Shown here one piece after another: positions 7,362 to 15,894 of a stretch of 18,442 nucleotides of DNA (its first letter is position 1; each line of letters starts with the position of its first letter). The stretch lies in NCBI GenBank assembly GCA_020025075.1, contig JAHHSR010000028.1, positions 1 to 18,442 on the forward strand, in the 5' to 3' direction. The DNA comes from Pectinatus sp. (GTDB lineage Bacteria; Bacillota; Negativicutes; Selenomonadales; Selenomonadaceae). Below the pieces are notes generated by a model that worked only from the letters and a program-made list of their open reading frames with translations, was not told the origin of the DNA and made no database searches. Both the position numbers and the translations under genes were made by a program.

Positions 7362-8519
7362 ATGAAAACCAATAAAAAATTTTTAACGGCTTTGGGCCTG
7401 GCTTCCTTCTTGACGGGCGCTATAAGCGCCCTTGCCGCACTGTATTTTTTCTTTGGGCTAAGCAGCTACAACCCCATAAATTTAGCGCGCTTTTTTGGCG
7501 CCTTGCACCTTATCGAAACAAAATATGTGGGCAAGATTGACGAGGATGCCCTCTTTAATGGTGCCATCAACGGCATGGTAAAATCACTAAATGACCCGCA
7601 TTCTCTTTATCTCAACCCCAAGTACTACAAGATGCTCATGGAAGAAACTGAAGGAGAATTCGGCGGTATTGGCATTGTCATGCAGTATGACCCGAAGACA
7701 AAAGCCATCTCCGTTATCGATGTCCTAAAAGACACCCCTGGTGCCAAGGCCGGCGTTGAAGTAGGCGACCAGATTCTCGCTGTCAATGGCACGCCTGCTA
7801 CTGATATGTCTTACGATGAAGTTGCTTCCCACATTCGCGGCCCCATCGGTTCAAAGGTAACACTTACGCTTGGCCGAAATGAGCAAAAAATAAAGCTTAC
7901 TATCACGCGTGCCGCCATTCAGGTATCAACTGTATCTTCCCGCATGATTGACGGCGACATTGGCTATATTCGCATTGGCATGTTCGCCGAAAATACGCCC
8001 AAGGAATTTGATGCGGCATATGAAAAGCTCACCAAAGAGCATATGAAGGGTCTTATCTTGGATTTGCGTTCCGACCCCGGCGGGCTTTTAACCAGCTGCG
8101 TAGCCATTGCGCAAAAAATTGTCCCGCAGGGAAAAATCGTTTCCATTGTTGAGCGAGACGGCAAAAAGGAAACTTTTACCTCTAGCCTTAAAAGCGAAAA
8201 ATATCCCATCGTCGTCTTAATTGACGGCAATACGGCAAGTGCGGCAGAAATTCTCGCTGGTGCCTTGCAAGATACAAAAGCTGCCGTTCTCGTCGGCGAA
8301 AAGTCATATGGCAAGGGCTCCGTGCAGCAAGTCATGCCGCTTGGTTACGGCACAGCCTTGAAGCTCACGATTGCCAAATACTATACGCCTAGCGGTCGCT
8401 GCATAGACGGCGTCGGCATCGAGCCTGATGTCAAGGTTAAGCTCAACCCTGCTGGCCAAACTGATAACCAGCTCGAAAAAGCAATTGAAATAATGCAGGA
8501 AAAGATTAAAGCAAAATGA
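7362..8519 (+). CDS. Carboxy-terminal processing protease, S41 family (CtpA-like), PDZ domain
   Basis: A 385-residue membrane-anchored serine protease. One N-terminal membrane helix (about residues 10-32) leads to an S41 N-terminal region, a PDZ domain (about 97-180, with GGIGI and the DVLKDTPGAKAGVEVGDQIL block) and the S41 catalytic domain. The Ser/Lys dyad is visible: Ser293 in NTASAAEI and Lys318 in SYGKGSV. The family trims C termini of extracytoplasmic proteins, including cell-wall hydrolases; the position next to the EnvC-like hydrolase suggests it may control that protein or other wall enzymes (inference). AAGGAAAAT precedes the ATG, 9 nt after the upstream stop. It is the last gene of the map-ftsEX cluster and is followed at once by a terminator. 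Confidence 0.94.
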   Translation: MKTNKKFLTALGLASFLTGAISALAALYFFFGLSSYNPINLARFFGALHLIETKYVGKIDEDALFNGAINGMVKSLNDPHSLYLNPKYYKMLMEETEGEFGGIGIVMQYDPKTKAISVIDVLKDTPGAKAGVEVGDQILAVNGTPATDMSYDEVASHIRGPIGSKVTLTLGRNEQKIKLTITRAAIQVSTVSSRMIDGDIGYIRIGMFAENTPKEFDAAYEKLTKEHMKGLILDLRSDPGGLLTSCVAIAQKIVPQGKIVSIVERDGKKETFTSSLKSEKYPIVVLIDGNTASAAEILAGALQDTKAAVLVGEKSYGKGSVQQVMPLGYGTALKLTIAKYYTPSGRCIDGVGIEPDVKVKLNPAGQTDNQLEKAIEIMQEKIKAK

Positions 8520-8520
8520 A

Positions 8521-8557
8521 AAATGGCTGCCTTTCTTTTTATGAAGGGCAGCCATTT
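8521..8557 (+). terminator. Rho-independent terminator after the ctpA-like gene
   Basis: A perfect 11-bp stem (AAATGGCTGCC at 8521-8531 with its complement at 8547-8557) closes a 15-nt loop, beginning one base after the stop codon and followed by a short T run. The run continues into the -35 box of the next promoter. Confidence 0.75.
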
Positions 8558-8585
8558 TGACAAATATGACAATAGGTAGTATCAT
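8557..8585 (+). promoter_or_regulatory. Sigma-A-type promoter upstream of uvrB leader
   Basis: TTGACA at 8557-8562, a 17-nt spacer, then TATCAT at 8580-8585: a near-consensus housekeeping promoter. Two further TATAAT hexamers at 8600-8605 and 8611-8616 lack good -35 boxes but could be alternative -10 elements. The -35 box overlaps the foot of the preceding terminator. No LexA/SOS palindrome was seen. Confidence 0.55.
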
Positions 8586-8621
8586 TGCATTATTTTTGAT
8601 ATAATCTTACTATAATAGTAG

Positions 8622-8741
8622 GATTTGCTAGCAGCTACAAGAATGGCAAGGGCCTTGCGGCTGCATAAGCGATGTATAAGGAAAGGCAGGCAAGCTGCTG
8701 CCCTCGCCAATATGGTAACCCATATTTAGCAGCTATTTTTT
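8622..8741 (+). ncRNA. Candidate structured leader RNA / attenuator upstream of uvrB
   Basis: The roughly 120 nt before uvrB can form several mutually exclusive stems. AGCTGCT (8693-8699) can pair with either of two copies of AGCAGCT, which lie inside an identical 9-mer TAGCAGCTA at 8629-8637 and 8727-8735. Pairing with the first copy leaves GCCCTCGCC (8700-8708) free to pair with GGCAAGGGC (8645-8653), giving an H-type pseudoknot with adjacent stems. Pairing with the second copy gives a terminator-like hairpin ending in TTTTTT. A small TGCAT/ATGTA hairpin lies at 8662-8676. I do not recognise a known riboswitch class. A freestanding small RNA ending at the U tract is the main alternative. 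Confidence 0.45.
8693..8741 (+). terminator. Terminator-like hairpin abutting the uvrB start codon
   Basis: Outer stem AGCTGCT/AGCAGCT (8693-8699 with 8728-8734) and inner stem AATATGG/CCATATT (8709-8715 with 8720-8726, loop TAAC), with a 9-nt bulge on the left arm. Six Ts follow at 8736-8741, directly before the ATG. The bulged stem makes terminator strength uncertain. Confidence 0.5.
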
Positions 8742-10775
8742 ATGGCTATACCAAAATTAAACACATTACATCTAACCGAAAAAACCCCCTTTAAAGTAGT
8801 CGCTCCTTTTAAGCCGATGGGCGACCAGGTCGAGGCCATCGAAAAGCTCGCCGGTGGCGTTGAGAACGGTCAGCGCGCCCAAGTCTTGCTTGGCGCAACT
8901 GGAACAGGAAAGACTTTTACGATTGCCAAGCTCATCGAGAAAGTCCAAAAACCCACCTTGGTCATCGCCCACAACAAAACGCTCGCCGCACAATTAGCCA
9001 GCGAATTTAAAAGTTTTTTTCCCAATAACGCCGTCGAATATTTCGTCAGCTATTACGATTATTATCAACCCGAAGCATATATCGCCCAAACCGACACTTA
9101 TATCGAAAAGGATTCTGCCATCAACGATGAAATAGATAAATTGCGCCACTCGGCCACCTGCTCACTCTTTGAGCGGCGCGATGTAATTATCGTGGCGAGC
9201 GTCTCTTGCATCTATGGCCTTGGCTCACCTGAAGAATATTACGAACTCGTCTTATCCTTGCGCAAGGGCGAAGATTATCCGCGCGAAAAAATCCTCAAAA
9301 AACTTGTCCAAATTCAATATGAACGAAACGACATCAATTTTTCCCGCGGCAAATTCCGCGCACGTGGCGATACCATCGAAGTTTACCCAGCCGGCTATCA
9401 GGACCGGGCTATCCGCATTGAGCTTTTTGGCGACGAAGTTGACCGCATCAGCGAATTTGACCCTTTGACGGGGGATATTTTCAACGAACGAAAAAGCGTT
9501 ACTATTTTTCCCGCCTCTCACTATGTTACCTCGCCAGAAACACTAGATTGCGCCGTAAAGACCATTGAAGCTGAACTAAATGAACAGGTAAGCCATTTTA
9601 AGAAAGAAGGAAAGCTGCTTGAAGCGCAGCGCATTGCCCAGCGAACTAACTACGACCTTGAAATCATGCAAGAAATGGGCTATTGCTCTGGCATCGAAAA
9701 TTATTCGCGGCATTTAACGGGGCGCAAAGCGGGCATGGCGCCTTATACGCTTTTGGATTACTTCCCCGAAGATTTTCTCATCGTCGTCGACGAATCACAT
9801 GTTACCTTGCCCCAGCTGCGCGCGATGTACGCCGGCGACCGCTCGCGCAAAGTTTCACTCGTCGAAAATGGCTTTCGCCTCCCCTCAGCTTTTGATAATC
9901 GCCCCTTGCGCTTTGAAGAATTTGATGCGCGTATCAATCAAATTATTTACGTTTCGGCAACGCCGGCAAAATATGAGTTAGCACAAGCCAATCAGGTAGT
10001 CGAGCAAATCATTCGTCCTACCGGCCTTTTAGACCCCGTCGTCGAGGTCAGACCCCTGAAAGGACAAATGGATGATTTGCTAGGAGAAATCAAGGCGCGC
10101 AGCAAAAAAAATGAGCGCGTCCTCGTTACAACCTTGACAAAAAAGATGGCCGAAAACCTCACCGATTACCTAAAAGAAATGGGCATACGCGTCAGGTATC
10201 TGCACTCGGATATTGCGACCATCGAAAGGGCTGAAATTATCCGCGATTTAAGGCTCGGTGCTTTCGATGTCCTCGTCGGCATCAACCTTTTGCGCGAGGG
10301 GCTTGATATGCCTGAAGTCTCACTCGTCGCCATCTTAGATGCCGATAAAGAAGGTTTCTTGCGGTCTGAAACCTCACTCATCCAAACCATAGGACGTGCC
10401 GCACGCAATGCTAACGGCACCGTCATCTTATACGCCGACCGCATCACAGACTCCATGCGCCATGCTATCGACGAGACGCAAAGAAGGCGCACTATCCAAG
10501 ATGCTTATAATAAAAAGCACCACATAACGCCTAAAACTATTGTCAAAGAGGTAAAAGACCTCATTGAGACAACGCTCATCAGCTCGCCTGCGGTAGCAAA
10601 AGGCAAAGAGGTCCGCAGCAAAAATCTCAAAAAGATGAGCGGCAAGGAGCGCCAAAAACTCATTGCCAACTTAATCAAAGAAATGCAAGCTGCCTCTCGT
10701 GCCTTGGAGTTTGAAAGAGCCGCTCAACTGCGCGATATAATTGCCGAATTACAAGAATTTGGAAAAAAATACTAA
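8742..10775 (+). CDS. uvrB: Excinuclease ABC subunit B (UvrB)
   Basis: UvrB (677 residues) is the helicase-like damage-verification subunit of nucleotide excision repair. UvrA loads it, it probes the strand with its beta-hairpin, and it recruits UvrC. Walker A GATGTGKT is at 51-58, the beta-hairpin region (YYDYYQPEAYIAQTDTYIEK) at 104-123, the DESH box at 350-353, then the helicase motifs (TLTKKMAENL; QTIGRAARNA). A C-terminal UVR motif matching that of UvrC ends the protein. The start is forced: an in-frame TAG at 8727-8729 lies upstream and no other ATG, GTG or TTG occurs before the conserved PFKVVAPF block, yet no SD precedes this ATG, only six Ts. Translation may be leaderless-like or depend on the upstream RNA. 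uvrA follows after 12 nt. Confidence 0.97.
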   Translation: MAIPKLNTLHLTEKTPFKVVAPFKPMGDQVEAIEKLAGGVENGQRAQVLLGATGTGKTFTIAKLIEKVQKPTLVIAHNKTLAAQLASEFKSFFPNNAVEYFVSYYDYYQPEAYIAQTDTYIEKDSAINDEIDKLRHSATCSLFERRDVIIVASVSCIYGLGSPEEYYELVLSLRKGEDYPREKILKKLVQIQYERNDINFSRGKFRARGDTIEVYPAGYQDRAIRIELFGDEVDRISEFDPLTGDIFNERKSVTIFPASHYVTSPETLDCAVKTIEAELNEQVSHFKKEGKLLEAQRIAQRTNYDLEIMQEMGYCSGIENYSRHLTGRKAGMAPYTLLDYFPEDFLIVVDESHVTLPQLRAMYAGDRSRKVSLVENGFRLPSAFDNRPLRFEEFDARINQIIYVSATPAKYELAQANQVVEQIIRPTGLLDPVVEVRPLKGQMDDLLGEIKARSKKNERVLVTTLTKKMAENLTDYLKEMGIRVRYLHSDIATIERAEIIRDLRLGAFDVLVGINLLREGLDMPEVSLVAILDADKEGFLRSETSLIQTIGRAARNANGTVILYADRITDSMRHAIDETQRRRTIQDAYNKKHHITPKTIVKEVKDLIETTLISSPAVAKGKEVRSKNLKKMSGKERQKLIANLIKEMQAASRALEFERAAQLRDIIAELQEFGKKY

Positions 10776-10787
10776 GGAGGAAAATTT

Positions 10788-13637
10788 TTGCTCGAAGAAA
10801 TAAAAATTAAGGGCGCTCGCGCGCACAACCTAAAAAATATTGACCTCAATATTCCCCGCGACAAGCTTGTCGTAATCACGGGCCTTTCTGGCTCGGGAAA
10901 ATCGTCGCTTGCCTTTGATACAATCTATGCTGAAGGGCAGCGCCGCTATGTCGAATCACTTTCTTCTTACGCACGCCAATTTCTCGGCCAGATGGACAAA
11001 CCAGACGTCGACTATATCGAAGGCCTCTCGCCGGCAATTTCTATCGACCAAAAAACCACGAGCCACAATCCGCGCTCAACGGTTGGCACCGTCACGGAAA
11101 TCTACGATTATTTGCGCCTCATCTTTGCGCGCATTGGCACAGTGCATTGCCCGCACTGCGGCAAACCAATTACCAAACAAAGCATCGACCAAATTGTTGA
11201 CAGCGTCCTCTCCTTGCCAGAAAAGACGAAAATCATGGTCATGGCCCAAGTCGTTCACGACAAAAAGGGCGAGCATAAAAAAATCATCGAAAAAATTCGC
11301 AAGGAAGGTTTTGTTCGCTTGCGCATCGACGGGCAGCTTTTTGATATTAACGATACCTTTGCACTCGAAAAAAACAAAAAGCACAACATCGAAGTCGTCG
11401 TCGACCGCCTTGTCATAAAGCCTGGCATCAATGCCCGCCTCAACGATTCAATAGAAACGGCCTTAAAATTAGGCGAAGATATAGTTTATATTCAAATTAT
11501 AGACGGTGAGCTTTTGCGTTACAGCCAGCAATTTGCCTGTATTGATTGCGGCATCAGCATGCCTTCTATCGAGCCCAAGCTCTTTTCTTTCAACAGTCCT
11601 TATGGCGCCTGTCCTGACTGCAATGGGCTCGGCAGCCATCGAGAATTTGATATCGACCTCATCATGCCCGATAAATCGCTCTCATTCCAAGAAGGGCTGT
11701 TAACCGCACTTTCTAAAAATCCTGTCTCTTATGCCATGACGCAAATTGCTGCCATTTTAAAAGCCTACGGGCACGACCTTGGCACGCCTTGGAACAAGCT
11801 TGAACCCAAATTGCAAAACATTCTTCTTTATGGTACAGGAGAAAAAAAATTCTCCTACAGCTATGAGAATTTTTACGGTGAAGTAAAAGATTACAATAAT
11901 GCTTTTGAAGGCATTATTCCCCTTTTAAACCGCCGCTATAAAGAAACAGACTCCGATATCATGCGCGACAGCTATGAGCGTTACATGAGCAATATTCCCT
12001 GTGCTGCCTGTCATGGCAAAAGACTGCGCCCCGAAGCCCTCGCCGTAAAGCTGGGCGGCAAAAACATCGATGAAGTAACATCGCTTTCCATTTCGGAAGC
12101 TGCCGCCTTTTTTCAAAAACTGACTTTAAGCGATAGAGAATTGATTATTGCCCATCAGATACTAAAGGAAATTAATGTCCGCCTCTCCTTCTTAGTTGAT
12201 GTTGGACTTGGCTATCTCACCTTGAGCAGAAAGGCAGGAACTCTCTCTGGCGGTGAAGCACAGCGTATTCGCCTTGCCACGCAAATTGGCTCAGGACTCA
12301 TGGGCGTCCTTTATATACTCGACGAACCGAGCATCGGCCTTCACCAGCGCGACAACAATCGGCTCTTGGCTACGCTCGAACATTTGCGCGATATTGGCAA
12401 TACCGTCATCGTCGTTGAACATGACGAAGATACCATGTATGCTGCCGATATGATTATCGACATCGGGCCAAAGGCCGGCGCGGGCGGCGGGCAGGTAGTC
12501 GCCCAAGGTACTGTCGAAGAAATAAAAAACAATCCTCATTCCATCACGGGACAATATTTAAGTCGGCGCAAGTTCATCGCTTTGCCTGAAACGCGGCGTA
12601 GCGGCAATGGCAATTACATTACCGTCTGCGGTGCTTTTGAAAACAACCTCAAAAACATAGATGTTAAATTTCCATTAGGCACCTTTACCGTCGTTACAGG
12701 CGTTTCCGGTTCTGGCAAATCGACCCTGATAAACGAAGTTCTCCTAAAGGGCCTGTCAAACACCATCTACAAGAGTAACTTTAAAAATATCAAGTGCAAA
12801 AAGATAACCGGCGCGGAAAATATCGATAAGATAAATAATATCGACCAATCTCCGATTGGGCGTACGCCGCGCTCCAACCCTGCCACCTATACAGGTATCT
12901 TCGACATTATCCGCGAAACCTTTGCCCAGACGGCAGAGGCGAAAATGCGCGGCTATAAACCGGGCCGCTTCAGCTTTAATGTCAAGGGCGGGCGCTGTGA
13001 AGCCTGTCGCGGCGACGGCATCATTAAAATAGAAATGCACTTTTTGCCCGACGTTTATGTCCCCTGCGAGGTCTGCCATGGCAACCGGTACAACAGAGAA
13101 ACGCTTGAGGTAAAGTACAAGGGCAAGACCATCGCCGATGTGCTCAACATGGTCGTCGACGAGGCGGCTGAATTTTTTAAGAATATTCCCCGCCTAGCCC
13201 GTCAGCTGCAAATCCTTCAAGATGTAGGTCTTGGCTACATCAAGCTCGGTCAGCCTGCCACCACTTTATCTGGCGGTGAAGCGCAGCGCATCAAGCTCGC
13301 CGCCGAGCTGTCCAAAAAAAGCTCAAAGAGCACATTATACATCTTAGATGAACCGACAACGGGCCTTCATACCGCCGACATTCATAAGCTCCTCGAAGTC
13401 CTCCAGAGGCTCGTTGAAAGTGGCAATACCGTCATCGTCATTGAGCACAACCTCGATGTCATCAAGACGGCTGATTACCTCATTGATTTAGGGCCGGAAG
13501 GCGGCGATGGCGGCGGTTTTATTGTCGCCTGCGGCACACCAGAAAAAATTGCGGCAACTAAAAATTCCTACACGGGAAAATTTCTGAAACCTATCCTCAA
13601 AGAAAGTGCTTCCCTTACAAAGTCTCAAAAGAAATGA
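10788..13637 (+). CDS. uvrA: Excinuclease ABC subunit A (UvrA)
   Basis: UvrA (949 residues) is the dimeric ABC ATPase that first recognises bulky DNA lesions and loads UvrB. Two Walker A motifs are visible, GLSGSGKSS (32-40) and GVSGSGKST (about 638-646), with signatures LSGGEAQRI at 486 and 827. Cysteine pairs 251/254 and 275/278, and 737/740 and 760/763, form the zinc modules expected in UvrA. Further CxxC pairs occur at CPHCG and CAACHG. Length is normal for the family. The TTG start at 10788 has a full AAGGAGG (10774-10780) 7 nt upstream. Cotranscribed with uvrB; a terminator hairpin follows. Confidence 0.97.
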   Translation: MLEEIKIKGARAHNLKNIDLNIPRDKLVVITGLSGSGKSSLAFDTIYAEGQRRYVESLSSYARQFLGQMDKPDVDYIEGLSPAISIDQKTTSHNPRSTVGTVTEIYDYLRLIFARIGTVHCPHCGKPITKQSIDQIVDSVLSLPEKTKIMVMAQVVHDKKGEHKKIIEKIRKEGFVRLRIDGQLFDINDTFALEKNKKHNIEVVVDRLVIKPGINARLNDSIETALKLGEDIVYIQIIDGELLRYSQQFACIDCGISMPSIEPKLFSFNSPYGACPDCNGLGSHREFDIDLIMPDKSLSFQEGLLTALSKNPVSYAMTQIAAILKAYGHDLGTPWNKLEPKLQNILLYGTGEKKFSYSYENFYGEVKDYNNAFEGIIPLLNRRYKETDSDIMRDSYERYMSNIPCAACHGKRLRPEALAVKLGGKNIDEVTSLSISEAAAFFQKLTLSDRELIIAHQILKEINVRLSFLVDVGLGYLTLSRKAGTLSGGEAQRIRLATQIGSGLMGVLYILDEPSIGLHQRDNNRLLATLEHLRDIGNTVIVVEHDEDTMYAADMIIDIGPKAGAGGGQVVAQGTVEEIKNNPHSITGQYLSRRKFIALPETRRSGNGNYITVCGAFENNLKNIDVKFPLGTFTVVTGVSGSGKSTLINEVLLKGLSNTIYKSNFKNIKCKKITGAENIDKINNIDQSPIGRTPRSNPATYTGIFDIIRETFAQTAEAKMRGYKPGRFSFNVKGGRCEACRGDGIIKIEMHFLPDVYVPCEVCHGNRYNRETLEVKYKGKTIADVLNMVVDEAAEFFKNIPRLARQLQILQDVGLGYIKLGQPATTLSGGEAQRIKLAAELSKKSSKSTLYILDEPTTGLHTADIHKLLEVLQRLVESGNTVIVIEHNLDVIKTADYLIDLGPEGGDGGGFIVACGTPEKIAATKNSYTGKFLKPILKESASLTKSQKK

Positions 13638-13646
13638 CAAATAACA

Positions 13647-13676
13647 GACGGCGGCAGAAAGTTACATGCCGCCGTC
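13647..13676 (+). terminator. Terminator hairpin after uvrA
   Basis: Perfect 10-bp GC-rich stem GACGGCGGCA/TGCCGCCGTC with a 10-nt loop, 9 nt after the uvrA stop. The T tract is short (ATTTACATT), so termination may be partial. Confidence 0.65.
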
Positions 13677-13757
13677 ATTTACATTGCAAACAGCACTTTT
13701 GCCGTACATTTCGGCGTTTTAAGTGCAATTATAATGAATTTTGTGAAAAAATACTCA

Positions 13758-13816
13758 TTTCAAAAGAAAGAGATTTATGTTATGATTAAGACAGTTAAAC
13801 GATTTGAAAGGAAGGT
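13758..13816 (+). promoter_or_regulatory. Putative promoter and SD of the methionine gamma-lyase gene
   Basis: TATGAT at 13781-13786 is a good -10 box; the best -35, TTTCAA at 13758-13763 (17-nt spacer), is weak. AAAGGAAGG (13808-13816) is a strong SD, 6 nt before the ATG. No S-box, T-box or other methionine-responsive leader fits in the roughly 30-nt untranslated region. Confidence 0.35.
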
Positions 13817-13822
13817 ATCTGC

Positions 13823-15025
13823 ATGAACAAGGAAACATTATCTAAAATGGGTTTTGCTACAAAAGCTATTCACGGCGGCATTTCCAAAAATACTTTTGGC
13901 GCACTGGCAAGTCCGATTTATCAGACCTCTACCTTCGTTTTTGATTCCGCTGAACAAGGCGGCAATCGCTTTGCCCTAAAGGAACCGGGTTATATCTATT
14001 CACGCCTCGGCAATCCGAGCAATACCGTCATTGAAGAAAAGCTCGCCTTACTCGAAGGTGCTGAAGCTGCTGTCTCGACGGCTTCCGGCATGGGAGCAAT
14101 CTCAGCTGCACTCTGGACAGCTCTCAAAGCAGGTGACCATGTCGTTGCCAGCGACACTCTTTATGGCTGCACTTTTGCCCTTTTAAACCACGGCTTGACC
14201 AGATATGGCGTTGAAGTCTCCTTTGTCGACATGAGAAAACCAGAAGAAGTCAAAAAGGCATTGCGCAAGAACACAAAAGTTGTCTATCTTGAAACGCCTG
14301 CCAATCCGACTTTGAAAATTACCGATATAGAAGCTGTCAGCAAAATTGCCCATGCCGAAATACCGGACTGCCTCGTCATCGTCGACAACACCTTCTGCAC
14401 GCCTTATATCCAGCGCCCATTAAGCCTCGGCGCCGATGTTGTCGTTCATTCAGCTACTAAATATTTAAACGGCCATGGCGATGTCATCGCCGGCTTTGTC
14501 TGTGGCAAACAAGAATATATCAACAATGTTCGCCTCTTCGGTATCAAAGATATGACCGGCTCCGTATTAAGCCCCTTCGATGCCTTCCTTTTAAATCGCG
14601 GCATGAAAACGCTAGAAATAAGAATGGAAAAGCACAGTGCTAACGCCATGAAGGTAGCTCGTTTCCTCGAAAAACATCCTGCCGTCAAAAAAGTACTCTA
14701 CCCAGGCCTTGAAAGTTTCCCGCAATATGAATTGGCTAAAAAGCAGATGCGCCTTCCTGGCGGCATGCTCTCCTTTGAATTAAATGGCGGCGTCGAAGAA
14801 GGACGTACCGTTATGAACAACGTCAAATTATGCAGCCTTGCCGTATCGCTAGGCGATGCAGAAACACTCATCGAACACGCCGCTTCCATGACGCATTCGA
14901 CCTACACGCCGCAAGAATTAAAAGACGCCGGCATCAGTGAAGGCCTTGTACGCCTTTCCGTCGGCCTTGAAGACGCCGACGACATCATCGCCGACCTCGA
15001 ACAGGCTTTGAATCTCATAAAATAA
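13823..15025 (+). CDS. Methionine gamma-lyase (PLP-dependent)
   Basis: A 400-residue Cys/Met-metabolism PLP enzyme. The PLP lysine is Lys213 in SATKYLNGHGD, and the family block YSRLGNPSNTVIEEKLALLE (about residues 52-72) is present. The key clue is Cys116 in TLYGCTFA: methionine gamma-lyases carry Cys at this place, whereas most cystathionine lyases and synthases do not. The expected reaction splits L-methionine into methanethiol, 2-oxobutanoate and ammonia, which fits amino-acid fermentation in an anaerobe. It has its own SD and terminator, so it is probably a single-gene unit; none of its neighbours are sulfur genes. Cystathionine gamma-lyase or O-acetylhomoserine sulfhydrylase activity cannot be fully ruled out from sequence. 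Confidence 0.88.
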   Translation: MNKETLSKMGFATKAIHGGISKNTFGALASPIYQTSTFVFDSAEQGGNRFALKEPGYIYSRLGNPSNTVIEEKLALLEGAEAAVSTASGMGAISAALWTALKAGDHVVASDTLYGCTFALLNHGLTRYGVEVSFVDMRKPEEVKKALRKNTKVVYLETPANPTLKITDIEAVSKIAHAEIPDCLVIVDNTFCTPYIQRPLSLGADVVVHSATKYLNGHGDVIAGFVCGKQEYINNVRLFGIKDMTGSVLSPFDAFLLNRGMKTLEIRMEKHSANAMKVARFLEKHPAVKKVLYPGLESFPQYELAKKQMRLPGGMLSFELNGGVEEGRTVMNNVKLCSLAVSLGDAETLIEHAASMTHSTYTPQELKDAGISEGLVRLSVGLEDADDIIADLEQALNLIK

Positions 15026-15041
15026 TTTATGACAATAAAAA

Positions 15042-15080
15042 AGGCAGGCTATCTCTCTCCCGATAGCCTGCCTCTTTTTT
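15042..15080. terminator. Bidirectional terminator between convergent genes
   Basis: Perfect 12-bp stem AGGCAGGCTATC/GATAGCCTGCCT (15042-15053 with 15062-15073). A T run follows on the plus strand (15075-15080) and an A run precedes it (15036-15042), so it can stop both the gamma-lyase and the HAD transcripts. The T run overlaps the HAD stop codon. Confidence 0.88.
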
Positions 15081-15894
15081 ATCTATTAAGTTCCATCAAA
15101 TCAAATTGTGCTGCCCGTGCTGCAATAATCTTTTTAGCTGTTGTCTCAATTTCACTGCCGGCACTATAATCGGCAAAGAGCAGAAAATCGACACGGCCAT
15201 CCTTCAAAAGAAGCCTGCCCCTTTGCATGTCGCGCTCATTTTGAATTCCTATAGAATAACCACCGCGCGCTTTAATAATCTGCATGCAGGCAACATCTGT
15301 AAGGCCATCGCCAAAATAGACCATATTTTCAAACGGCATGTATATATCTGCAGGCGATGTCCGGCGATTAAGCTCAACTTCACTCCATGGCTCAAAAATC
15401 CCCTTATGAATTCTAAAAATAAACTGTGTCTTTGCCGTATAATTCATCGCCAATTTAGGGGCAATAGCCACATTGTCGCGATAAAAAAATTCACAGCCAT
15501 AAATCTGATTGAAGTGCTTAGCCAAAGAGCACTTTTCAATCGCCTCTTTCGTCCCCGAAGTTACCATGTAATGCTCAAGCTCAATATTTTTGCTGTGCGC
15601 ATAAGCATTCACGCGCTCAAACCAATCCTCTAGGCCGGGAAAAAAGCCCAGCTTCTTACCAAGCGCCTGAAAATAATCAAGGGTCGGCTCTATTCCCTTT
15701 TTCTTCAGTTCCTGCAACATAAAATACATCATCGCTGCAACGCGATCCATACTTTCCCTTTCGGCAAATTCCATCACTTTGCCTCGAAAGGACGGCTCAT
15801 CGAGACCGATATCACCTAAAACGCCGTATTCATACATATCCTTGTCACAAAGCGTCTCGTCGAAATCGTAGATAAAAGCAACTTTTCTTTTCAT
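15079..15894 (-). CDS. HAD-superfamily hydrolase (phosphoserine phosphatase-like)
   Basis: A 271-residue haloacid-dehalogenase-type phosphatase. Motif I is IYDFDETLC (nucleophile Asp10, Asp12), a Thr/Ser motif appears in MVTSGT, and the acidic motif IV is YFGDGLTD near residue 220. The long cap insert between motifs I and II resembles phosphoserine phosphatase-type HADs, but the substrate cannot be read from the sequence. I chose the ATG at 15894-15892 (MKRKVAFIYDFDETL) since the nucleophile then lies at the usual distance. The frame stays open to 16029, but that extension is Pro/Ala/Arg-rich, unlike the family, and covers a hairpin-rich leader. The SD is weak (AATGAG). It converges on methionine gamma-lyase and has its own promoter at 16045-16073. 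Confidence 0.82.
   Translation of the reverse strand: MKRKVAFIYDFDETLCDKDMYEYGVLGDIGLDEPSFRGKVMEFAERESMDRVAAMMYFMLQELKKKGIEPTLDYFQALGKKLGFFPGLEDWFERVNAYAHSKNIELEHYMVTSGTKEAIEKCSLAKHFNQIYGCEFFYRDNVAIAPKLAMNYTAKTQFIFRIHKGIFEPWSEVELNRRTSPADIYMPFENMVYFGDGLTDVACMQIIKARGGYSIGIQNERDMQRGRLLLKDGRVDFLLFADYSAGSEIETTAKKIIAARAAQFDLMELNR

Noticed and set aside
8560..8741. Known riboswitch or housekeeping RNA (T-box, TPP, SAM, cobalamin, SRP RNA, tmRNA) before uvrB
   Set aside because: None of the conserved sequence blocks of these classes that I can recall are present; a covariance search could still reveal a class I did not recognise.
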